Assembly: GCF_036324505.1 (NCBI RefSeq)
Contig: NC_086364.1
Location: forward strand, 12,802,148 to 12,866,147
DNA length: 64,000 nucleotides
DNA from: Eleginops maclovinus
Lineage: Eukaryota; Chordata; Actinopteri; Perciformes; Eleginopidae
Direction: 5' to 3'
In this document: in pieces, positions 1 through 60,600 of the stretch
Numbering within the stretch: the first letter of the stretch is position 1
Layout: each line of letters opens with the position of its first letter
Program-made: the position numbers and the translations under genes
The notes under the pieces: model-generated
Database searches by the model: none
Seen by the model: the letters and a program-made list of their open reading frames with translations, nothing else
Told to the model about the DNA's origin: nothing

Positions 1-826
<826 letters not shown>

Positions 827-936
827 GACCACCCTCAGGGAGGGTGTAAGCTGAGGACCTGCCACCCCGCTCACCTGTGCCTGCTGACCACCTCTACGCT
901 TTAGCCCCACCCCTCAACCCCTGCTCAGCCTCTACC

Positions 937-48889
<47,953 letters not shown>

Positions 48890-51829
48890 CTGGAGGCTGA
48901 AGGAGGAAGTTGGAGACTTATGTGATGGCCAAAGCCACCTCCTAGCCTGCCTCGTTCTTGCGTCCCTCCACTTTCTGCTTGTTTGGTTGCCTTTCTTTCA
49001 CTTGACTTTTATTTAGCTAACAGATGAACAAACAGAGTGACCTTTAGGGGGGATTCATGGCTGAGACTACAGAATCAGCCTTTATCTTAAACCCTCCCCA
49101 ATCTTCTGGAGATGAGTGATGGGAGTTTTGTCACAGAGCATTCGTCATGCTTTATTTAACTCCGTTCCCCCAAGTTCTTTTGTGACCCTAAGGCCAAGTC
49201 CAGCACTCTGAATGTACCACAATCTACCCCGTTTACCTTCAGATATTTCCAAAACTTTAAAACTTTGTCAATGTTTTTATTTCTCATTAGACCTGCCTCC
49301 GGAGATGGGAATATCATTTTGTATTTTATGTAATTTCCCTGTCGTACCGTCCATAGGTCTTTTTTTAAGTCATTATTTGATAGGAGTAGCTCGCTGTGGA
49401 GACAGGGAATATAATACACTATTATAACCTAAAAAAGTCTCACAGAAAGCTTCTTCATTGTTGCCAAAAATATATTTTATTGAGCCAGAAGAGAAACTAG
49501 AACATTCACAAACCAAACATATACACACTCGCATACACTGTATGCTCATGTATCCAGAAGTGCTCATTACTGAACATCATAAGTCAAAATCGTACTTCAT
49601 CTAAGTAAAGGGAACACAAGCGTTTGTTCCAGGCAGGCAGTGGGAGCTGATTCAGTTGCCTTCATTTTCTCTTGCTGTGAATCGATGACTATGTACAGAA
49701 GTGGAGTAAAAGCAGAGACTGAGACGCTGCCCCCCCCCCCCCCCCCTTCCAAGAGCAGAAGAATCTGCATCCTAAAGACTGTCCAATCCTCTCCACTGTT
49801 CTCTCTGGTTGTTTGCTTTAGGCATTTGAAAAGTTAAATGACTGCCTTGCTATTGTTTTTATGAGAGTATTCAATTTGTTGACTTTTGGTCTGCATCCTT
49901 CTGGGGCTGCGAGGGCCCCTGTACTTTGCTGTTAGAGCCTAGCCAGTTGAAGTGGACTTGTTTCCTGTGTGTGGTTGTGACAAGCAAGACTATAAACACC
50001 GCGAAAGCACTGGTCAACCAATTGGTATAGCCGTGTACATAAGAACCACACATGAATCTACTTTATTCCTTCTATGTAAATAGACATAACAGATGATCAA
50101 AAGCAACAAAATTAACAAATACTATGAAAAGTGACTTCTTGTACTGCAACAAACCAACGAAAGAAAAAAATAAAATGTTTTGGAGTTTGTGAACTGAATG
50201 ATAATGGTCTCTCTCCCCCGTAGCGTGATCTCTTGCTTTTCTGTGCCATTCAGTGAAAAATCTATAGGGATCCAATGGAGATGGAAATGCAGAGAGAGAC
50301 AGATAATAATGTCTAGTAGATTTTATTTATATATATATATATGAAAAACGGAAAACAAAAAGTCCTGGCACAATTTTGATGTAATATAATACACCCAGGT
50401 TGTTAATGTTTGACCTTTGACATTCCCACGGTGGGATTGCCAGCAGCAGGAGGTGTGAAGAAAGCGAGAGAGATGTTGCCAAATGTCATTCTGTGCCTCA
50501 AGGGCAGGATGAAGCATTGTGGGTAACGGCAGCATCCATAAAGTGATTTTGTTTGTATTACTTGGAAGATGTAACCAGATAACACTTACTTACGACATGG
50601 GATTAAGCATGTATGATAATGACATTTGTTTTGCTATCTGGAAAAATTGCATTTTGGTGTTTCTTAAAGGTAGTTTCAGCACTGTTCCAGAGCTTAATGT
50701 GACAATTCATGAATTACCTGTGTGCATGTGTTTGTGTGCATGTGTGTAATTATGAATGCGTCTGAATGGCTGGTTGTGTGTGTCCCGGATGTGTGTGAGT
50801 GTGTGCGTGCGTGCCATGCACCAGACTTTAGTGCACAAACATTTGAAAGCTGTTTTTTCGTGACATGACTTGGATGCAAATTAGACAAAGGTGATACTCA
50901 TATCAAAGAGCTACCTTAACTTCTTCGCCTCAAATAGGATATTATCTTGCTATGGTGTTGAGGTACAAGGAGGACAGGAGAAATCAGACCGCCTCGGGAG
51001 ACGTGAGATAACCATACACCATGAAAATGACAAGCAGGGTTGACTGATCGGAGGGAACATCGTTTCCAATATGCCACCTTATGCAAGCTATACATTTGAG
51101 AAATTAGCTGTCAAGTGAGAGCCGCTCACGAGGCTCCTTTCATCCAGCTGAAATCTGTCTGACCTTTAAAAATACTGAGAATTCGCCTTCTCAAATTCTG
51201 TATTTATAGGTATTTGTTGTGGTTTATTTATCCGTTTTTATGTATGTTATTGGAATATTTATTCACCTTGATTTATTCATGGCATTGTCATTTATTTTTT
51301 TATTTCAAATGTCTTCCTTGTAAACCTGTGACGGGCGAAAGTGTGTGCCGTGAGAACAGAACGTGAGCAGAAAATAGATGCACCCACTGCAGTGTGACAT
51401 TTGGCTTGGCACTGTCTGTCCCACTTCTAAGAGAACCCAAAGGACGGCCTTTAGTGGTGGCTCCTGGGGCTGAAAAGAGAGAGGGTTAAAGACAGATAAG
51501 GCAGAGGGATTACAAGGATTTACCACCATTTATTCTTGTTATTCAAATCACTTTTGTAAGTATCATTGTAAAGGCTGCAGAGCGCGATGAGGCTCAGAAC
51601 GAAGGCCCCCGGAATCATCACTTGAGCCATAGAGGGAACATGTGCAATACTGCTGATGGTACATGACTTAGATTTGAACCTGGGAGCTTCCTCTGTTTAC
51701 AAATCAAAGGCACTGCTGGACAATGTGAAGCACAGATGTAATCTGTTGATGATGGGGCTCTGTACTGAGGCAGCACCCACTGGTCAACTGAGGACAACTG
51801 AATGTACTTTAAGCACGACTGAAAATAAA
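48890..51829 (+). other. adgrl1: adgrl1 3'UTR (end uncertain)
   Basis: No long coding frame follows the stop. The stretch is T-rich, with an (A/T)-rich block at about 51190-51310 that contains repeated ATTTA-type motifs typical of unstable 3'UTRs. Possible AATAAA poly(A) signals are at 50169-50174 and 51824-51829, and another at 53013-53018. I cannot decide between them. A C-homopolymer lies at about 49731-49746. Confidence 0.5.
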
Positions 51830-54800
51830 ACAATTCACTCCAGGGAGGAACTGTTAATAGGAAACACAAGTTGGCCATCATCATCTTAATCCCCATCATT
51901 CTCATCACCATCAACATCATCATTAACTCCATCCCTCCCTCATTGAATTTGATATAATGTGCTGATGCTGATCTCTGCCCGGGGAGAAGAAGTGTTTAGA
52001 CAGGTACTCCCCATGAGGGGAGGAATGTGCATCAGCTTGGGCCTGCTTCTCTCCTTTCCAGCACCTCCTACCTCCTTTTCTTTTCCTCCCTATCCCTCCC
52101 ATCTCATCCACATTTTAATATCAATCTCAATGGACTCCATTAGTGCAGCACTTCTTTGAGAGTGTTAATTTGTTTTGTCAAAAGCGTTGTTTATCCCAGA
52201 TTAATATCTCAATAAACAGAGTGCAGTACTGTAGTAAATGATGGTGATTATACTGTAGAAGGTCCGCAGCCTTGCTTTGGGATGGAGGCTCACACAACAG
52301 GAGTTTCTCCACCATTCAAAGTCCTCTAAACCTGTGATTACAATAATAACACATTGGTTACTAATTTGCTGCAGTGAACCCTCACTCTCTTTTTTCTACT
52401 TTCTTTTTCCATCTCCGTCTGTTTCACAACACTTCTCTTCGGTTGGTGCCAGTTGCAACCTAACATGCATGTGCTCCAGTGATTTAAGAGGTGGGATGCC
52501 CGACCTTTGACCCAGTAGTGTCTAACCCTTGCAGCTTTGTGTCAGTGGAGAGTGAACTATTGCTCAGTCTATCATTAGACAGCGGAGGTCCCAGCAGGCC
52601 TACAGTCAGTTTACTCGCAGTCGAGTCATTTTTAACCAGTGATTTGTGTGGCCAATATCACAACAGGAGGGTGGGAGGGGAAGAGGGGAAGGGGTGTACT
52701 GGTGTGTGACTTCAACAGCAGCAGAGGAACAGGGGCTGATTATTGTATGTCTTAAACTGACCCAAGAGGGGACACAGTAGGGACAGCAGACATGTCCCTG
52801 ATGTCACAAATTCATAGCCATAGGCAGTCACTGAGAGAGGGGGGGAAGGGGGGATAGAGGGGGAGGCGCATTCGCAATGAGGCTGTGCAGGACTGGATCT
52901 GGAGATAAGGAGAAGGATGTGCTGCTTTGCTGGTGGTTTGAAGTCCAGAGCTTATCACTTTATTTATTTTTATTCATCAAGCTGGCATGTCATATTTTGA
53001 GTTGGTTCATTGAATAAAACTCTTCTGCCTGTAGAGGAAGATAGATGACGTGATTGTTTTTTGGTTTAATGGATGCTTCCATAAATAAATGTGAAAAAAT
53101 GAATCCACTGCCGGATTTTTAGAGTGCTAACAAAGGCAAGACGATTTTCCTATACAGATTTTCTAAAAGCAACTGTAAACACTGATAAAGTAGTACTATT
53201 TTGTTATTGGTCTCTTGTTGTGTGTCCACATGACTATACTGAATACAGTACTTTTAGAGTAGTTTAAGAGTATGTAGGGGTATGGCATAAACCCAGAGAT
53301 GAGGATTGTGCTGTTTCTCTTTTGTGTTGAATATGTGTTCGTGGAGCTGTGCCAGCAATTCAGGCCATCTTTGATGCACAGGGTGGGACCAACATCAGAG
53401 GGGCTTTTGTGTGGGATGAGTTTCTCCAAATGTTAAACCTTTGAGGCACGTTCTACATATAAGCCCCAAGGTCCAAACAAACATATCTTTTGACACACAT
53501 ATAATAACCATCTTCAATCAGGTTAGCTAGTTTTATACACTGAAGTGAAGACTTGTATCAGCTGTTTACTTGTTAACATTTATACACATACAGCAGGAGC
53601 AGCTTGATCTGTAGGCATGTTTTTTTCTATTTCTTCCTCTTCCTCAAATGAGTCTCTGACAGTAAGGAGGGGCTGAACTGTGCCTGCATGTGCCTGTCCA
53701 TGGCTGTAGTGATCTCCATCCCATGTGATCGTCTATGGGACAGGTCAGTAAATGCTGCCCAAGATGATATGTGTCCATCATTAGAGGAAGAATAACAGGT
53801 GTGAATGGGATATTCTGAGTATCAGCTAGGGGCTGTATTATTAACTCAGTACAATGGAACCTGGTCAGTATGGGAACAAGTTATTGGGTGCTAATGGTTT
53901 TACATAACAGGCTGTAGGCATTGAAAGAAACACTGCACTGATATCGTGCCATGTTGGGCTCTACATATAGCACCATTTCCAGAGCTTTCTGTGATTTTTC
54001 TATAAAATAAATAATTTGTCATGTACCACTGAAACATTTGTAAACCAAGGTAATATAACACCTTGATACTGTTACTATTTTGTTTGAGGGATAATGTTCT
54101 TCTTTAATTATTTTCTCAAGACCATTGCTCGACAGCTGTCCGGCCAAAGGGGATGATTTTCTGTGAGTGTTTGCATCATCGCAGGTCAGAGCGACCTTGT
54201 ATCAGCACATATTAATAAAAAACTATTGAAAATATACACTGTTCATGCTTCGGGCTTTCTCTGGCAACGTCTTAAAGACTCTCAATTGTTTTGTGTGGTT
54301 GTATGCTTGTGCAGCATAATTGCTTATGTGCTTATGCATGTGTCAGTGCAATAAAAGCACAACAGCACCTAGGATTATTAAAAAATCAATCTTTCGCTCT
54401 GCCAATGCATATTAACTTGAATATACCTACGCTGTGATTCAAACTGGAAATGAAAAGACATCTTTAAGCAGTAATACAGTGGTAATGTTTTATTCATGGG
54501 GTGCCCGGCAGGTTACAAGAGCATTGTGCTGCTCCTCTGTATACCATGGGAAGCAGGGGACAGAAGCCAAGCAACCAAGCCCCTTCCTGAGTCAGCTCCC
54601 CTTTGAACCACACACTGTACTGTAGTATGCATATGCAGATGACCCAGAGGCTTGGACGAGTCAAATACTGGTCTATGTCCAAAACATACCACACAAAGTG
54701 ATCAAAGAGATTCAGAAAAAGCAAGCAGTCACTGTAGGAGGGAGAACCCAAAACCCTTCGTGTTTTGACAGGGACTAAAGAGCTTTACACGCCGGGTACG

Positions 54801-56742
54801 GTTAGAGGACTGGTCTAATCTGGAGAAAGCCAGGCTTTGTTTCACTAGAGTAACCCTGAGTCAGTATTACGAAACCTGCTGCAACGATGCTTTCAATCAT
54901 TTCATATGTAACTGTATATACATGCGGACCTGTGGGCATACTTGCTCAGCTGGATTATTCTTTACCAAGCATCAGTCAAGGTTAATTAATCATACAATGT
55001 AGTGTGATCCCTGATGTAATCTTTAATAACCACCACGTGAGTGCAGCTTACTGGCTTCTGATTGCAGCAGTATTTGATGCTGTTTGTAAAGCTGCAACTG
55101 TATGCGACCTTTAGTATGCTCCAGAGTAAGCGTAAAGATTGTGATCAACTAGAGATCAGTTAGGGATAACACAACTAAATGTCTGGCCTGTGTTGTTGCA
55201 GCACATCTAGCTTCCCTTAAGCCTTCTTATCCCTGATGTGGGCTGATCAGTGTTCCACCGACTTTTGTTTCCTTGACTGCTCATAATACCGTTCAATGAG
55301 CAGTGTGATTTGTAACCAATTAGCTGATATCTAATTATTATGTGCATCAGAGCATTCATCCATAATTACAGCCTCTTCTATGTCCTTTTCCCCCGTGTCA
55401 TTCTGTACTCTGCACATGTATGGTGGCATGTATTGAGCCACCTTCTACTCACCCACTCATCTGCCTCACTCATGTCCCCTCAGTGAAACTCCCTGAGAGG
55501 GGAGGCTCTGAAGCCATGACCATTCAATCACCCTCTTTTCACTGGTAGTAGAGTAACACTTTAACACACTGACACACCAAACATGAACAACAAAGCCTCT
55601 AACCCTTGACACAATTTCCTCTTTGTACTCAGTCCATCTGAGAGGTAAAAAGGGGGCTCTTTCAAGGTCATTGAACATTTAGGGAAGCTTAAAATAGAAT
55701 CAGACATTGACTAACAGCAACTATCAGCAGATCCTAAGAGATAGAGAAAAGAGATGGATTATATTCAGCCTGAACCCCCTTGTGTGTGTGTGTAACTGTG
55801 ATTACTACCATACATCATGATGACACATCTTTTAAGTACTGTAAGATACATTTAAATTAACAAGTGCTGTGTCATTTGTTTACTGTTAATTTGTTGGTTG
55901 ATTAATAAATGGAAATAGTATACTGGAATATAGAGATCAACTGAGACATAGCCACTAATTGCAAAAAGGGAATCACACAATAGTCAATCAGCAGCTCCAT
56001 AAGGGGGCCATGATTTATTTTTAAAAACAAAAGCATTTAAGCCCCACTCATAATGGTTAATCACATATACATTTATATTTGGTAGGTGTAGATACAATCA
56101 TGAATTTTGAAGCTATTGCCTTCTAGAAATAAATACAAGTTAATCTCTTAACAAAATAATAAGAGGTATAATGATGTTGCCTGTGTACCTTAGAGCTGGA
56201 AAAGCGATGACCATTTACTGCCCCCTTGTGGTTTAAAGGAGATACTTCCAATAGTTTAGAAAGCAAGTTCTAACAAAAAGGACAGTCCAGGGTGGGTAGA
56301 CATTTATTTAAAAGACAAAAATTCATCATTTGTAATGCACTTACAATTTGATAAATTCTCATTTATATATGAATCGATTAATAATAAAAGCAATGCAACT
56401 GAGTATGTAAGCAAGAACAATTAAAATCGTAATATAATGTAAATCTGAATTGTAAATACCGAGCAAAATGTTACAAAATAGTTAAACTAGTTGTAATAAA
56501 TGTTATATGATAAACAAGAATTTAAAGCAAACTTAATTATTACAGAGCAGATAAATAAGCTATTAAAACTCCAATAAAAAAGAGAAAACATTCTTTATAA
56601 TGTTTCCATTTGTCAGGCATTGTCTCATTAAAATGAAACATTCTAACAAATTATATAATATGATATATATATATATATATATGTATATTTATATAGCTTA
56701 TACAAATGTATTTAATCTGTAGATTATAACTATTGTATAAGT
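51830..56742. other. Intergenic region between convergent genes
   Basis: I see no gene, RNA or clear transposon here. The sequence is AT-rich and has scattered poly(A)-like signals, some of which may belong to the adgrl1 transcript. Confidence 0.6.
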
Positions 56743-57229
56743 CAGGGGTGTCCAAACTACGGCCCGTTAATGGAATATGGCCCACCTGAAATGTGTGCTT
56801 GTTTCATATTGTACTTCTTAAATATATATGTAAACATACTCTATATTGCACTGTATTCATGTGTAAATAAGGCCAATAACTCAAAGTTGAAAATGTGCTC
56901 AAACTAATGTTAGTTTGCAAAACAAGCTTGAAATACACTATTCATATTTTCCCTTATTATAAGCTATATGAGGCTTTGGCTTTAAGGAATGAGCTGCCAA
57001 CCCTATTGTATCAAAATAAATGAAACCCTATGGAAAGCTGTGATGTACACTATTTTCTTTCTTGAAGCATATTCAAGTATCAAGCATAATTTACCTTCAT
57101 TTGATTGATTTTGATAGCTTATAACCTAACTTAACATATGAAGCAATATACCTCACCTATAGTGTGTTGCCCATCCCTTTGTATATTTTCTGTAAGTGGC
57201 CCTCGGTGAAAAATGTTTGGACACCCCTG
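56743..57229. mobile_element. Non-autonomous hAT DNA transposon (487 bp)
   Basis: Terminal inverted repeats are caggggtgtccaaac at the left and gtttggacacccctg at the right. The flanks gtataagt (56735-56742) and ttataagt (57230-57237) form an 8-bp target duplication with one mismatch, the hAT hallmark. No transposase frame is present. Confidence 0.82.
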
Positions 57230-57573
57230 TTATAAGTATTATTAGGTTTTGTAGTCTCGCAGCTGTGTATGTGGTACATTTTCTGATATTTGGTTTACCC
57301 ATACTTTGGTCAAGCCATGCACTATTATCTGAATAACAAAGCACACGTGTGTCTGTGTTTGTTGTTGTCATAACTAATATTAATTTAGATGTAATGACCC
57401 AAATGAAGATGTATCCATCTGTTACTGAAGTTATGATTTAAGGTAAAGTGCTGGGCTTGATTACAATGCTACAAACAAAGCTACCACCAGTAAATGTACC
57501 ACATACCTTGTGAGACATATAGTTATAGTGTGTATATATATATAGGGTCTTATTTTATCTATAATAATATTCA

Positions 57574-57621
57574 TCAGTGTTGATAGTTCTCCATGTTAGT
57601 GGTTGACTTCACGCCATTTTC
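57574..57621 (-). CDS. Membrane protein gene, exon 15: C-terminus
   Basis: The acceptor is ctttag. The exon starts in phase 0 and encodes ENGVKSTTNMENYQH followed by TGA. A tyrosine lies four residues from the end of the protein. Confidence 0.72.
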   Translation of the reverse strand, partial: ENGVKSTTNMENYQH

Positions 57622-60600
57622 CTAAAGCAAAACCAAAAACAAAGACCATATTAAACGAGAACAAAATTATACAAGCATTTAAACAGAAAATATATACAGT
57701 AGAACGCTTTTACTTACTGGTGCAGTGGAGCACATTCTGGGCTGGTTTGACTCAAAGCCGGCCTTGTTCACCAAAGCTCTGGCTTCATCCGTCATGTCAG
57801 AAGGTTGGTTGGCTTGCCTGTCAGCTCTGAAGACAGAAACAAGGAATGGAGCTATAAGCCTCTGGACAGAAATAGCATAGCTTGGTAATGCTCACTTTCC
57901 AAGCAGACAACAGACAAGTTATGATGTAAAAAAAGGAGACATTGCGTGAAATTGCGACCGAGATTTGTCTTTGGGCTCCGTGCAGAGTGTCAGAGAGCAG
58001 GAAGAAGTCTCACCCCTGAGAAGGCAGTAGCCAGTGTCCTTCATTCTCACAAGCTTCAGGACCACCACAACCAGGAGCACATCCATTGTGCGTTTCCTCG
58101 TTCCTGGAGAAGTATTCACAGCCATAATCAGTGAACAGATGGGCAGAGAAAAACCTGAGGGTAAGTACTTCACCTCGTGTTTTATTTTCACTTCTGCATT
58201 GCATTTCTTTGAACGGTTTACACAATTGAAGTTAAATTTAGTTTTGGATTAACATATAGTCATCACAGTTTTGCGTGTCAGCTGTTATGTGAAAATGAAG
58301 TTCTTATAGGCATGCTGTTTAAAAGGCTCTATATTATGTTTGTATTATTTTCTTGAATTATCATATTGTGTCACTGGATATTTTATTTCATCCAATACAT
58401 CGCCTAACATCACAGTACTTGTGGGTTGCTGTTAAAAGTATATTTGATGCAATTAATAACAAATACTGTATTTCCTTCTAAGCTAATAAGAAGTGATTCA
58501 CCTCTTGGAGGCTATATGTCATATACACTGCCCGGCCAAAAAAAAGGTCACACACTCTAATATTCGTTGGACCGCCTTTAGCTTTGATTACGGCACGCAT
58601 TCACTGTGGCAGCGTTTCCACAAGCTTCTGCAATGTCACAACATTTATTTCTGTCCAGAGTTGCACTAATTTTTCTGAACCTAGACTAGACCAACTGCAG
58701 CAACCCCAGATCATAGCACTGCCCGGGCAGTGTATATACATACAGTAAATATTTTCAACAGGGTTTATTCTCCCACCATGCACCCTGACAACTCATGGCA
58801 TACTGTATATGTAGTATAACAAGGTAAACATAAAAAATGTTCATGATATAATTACAGTATATCTACAAATATCAAAATTGTTTCAAAACAGACTTACCTA
58901 ACAAAGGGTTTTCCATTGCTGTCTTTCATTCCTCCTGGATCATCCCTCACACTTCTGAGGCAAACAAATACAAATATATAGTTGTTAAATAACGGTGTTG
59001 AAAGAATAAAAATAATAATAATAATAATAAACACACTGCCAATCCACCAAACACCGGTAACCTTACCCGTTCATAGCACGATGCTTGCAGTCTTTGATTA
59101 GGACAGGTGCATGTATGTTTCCACTGCAAAACAAATTTGAAATAAAAATGGCATTGAATCTTACCTGAGAAATGTTATTCAAAACCTTCTCAAGCCCCAA
59201 AAGGAAAGTAAGTAACAGGCTCAAGCAAAAGTTAACAACCCTCATTCTCACTTTGTAGTCGGCTGAACAACCTCACAGCTCAAATTGTGGTCCAGACTAG
59301 AGACTGAAGCAGTCTTGCCATCAGCTTCACAATCAATACTGCGGAGACAAAGGTAGCTTTTAGCAGATTATTATTGTCTAGACTTCCAATTGCTATTCAA
59401 AAAAACACTTTGATGGTTTTGACAAAGCCTAAAAACAGGTCAGTGGATGAAGATGTTTTATTGATAACCTGACAATCTCACCTGGGACTATGCACACTTT
59501 CAAGTGTTTCATCTTGCTTGTTAACACGTTCACCACTTCCATCTCGACCGGTGGCAGCTCTTTCCAACAGGCTATAATAAAAAAGAAAAAAATGAAAATC
59601 TATTCAACTTCAATTATATCTGTTAAAAAGTAGCTTCTAAATGTAAGCTCACCTGATACCACCGTTGAGTTGTTTTCCATCCAAATCACCAGCTGTGTTC
59701 CTCTGGACTCCTCTTCCTGCAGGGGGTCTTAAAGACACATTCAAACATAGAGTTACAGTCAGCGGCACTTAATAAACTAAAAGTAGTTGACTTTATGTCT
59801 TGTATATATTATTATTTTTTATACATACTATACTGTATATGTTTTTTATTTTAATTCACCTTTTCTCTATGGCGACATTTGACTGGATTTTTTTTTTTTT
59901 TTACCTTTGACCAACTTTTTGTTAGTGTTTAACTATTTGAAAGTGATGTATTCAAAAGTGTATTCAAGTGCAACAGTGCCAGCTGTAATGTATTTGAAAG
60001 ACATACATACCTAGTTACTTGTGTCCCTTCTCTCTCTAATATTCTGAGACGAGAGCGTAGGTACATTGAAAACGGCGCCATTTTACGAGCAAAGTACTGA
60101 TTCCTGAAACAACAAACAAACCACAAACAAATGTTTCTGAGTTCATGCAGGATACTGAGTAAGTTTATGTGTCTTAAAACTAACAGTGCTTTTTTCGTGC
60201 AAGCAGAATAGAAACTCACTTTTTCCAGCAGACTAAGAACACTAAAATGATCACAGCCATCATGAGCCCCACAAGTCCAACTGCACAAGAAAATAATAAT
60301 AAGAACATGTAATGATCAAATATTAACTTGAGTTATTTTACAAGAGTTGAATTCTGTCAGAATAAATGTCCACTTACTGATGAGGTAAAATGTAGGATCA
60401 GGCTCATCCGGCTTCTCTGGCTTCTCTATTTAGCGTAAAGAGGTGGGTTATATTATACATTTTTGTGATCTTTATGTGATATATGTGATGTATATATATA
60501 TATATGTGATTTATATATATATTTGTGTATGTGTATAAATGAAACTTCCTTACCAGTTACTTTATAATCAAAACAGGTTTCGCTAACTAAATCATCCTCC

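Noticed and set aside
57946..58134. Plus-strand frame with acceptor-like tgcag and donor-like gtaagt around it
   Set aside because: Every plus-strand frame hits a stop before the donor, while the minus strand is open between its own splice sites. The minus-strand reading was preferred.
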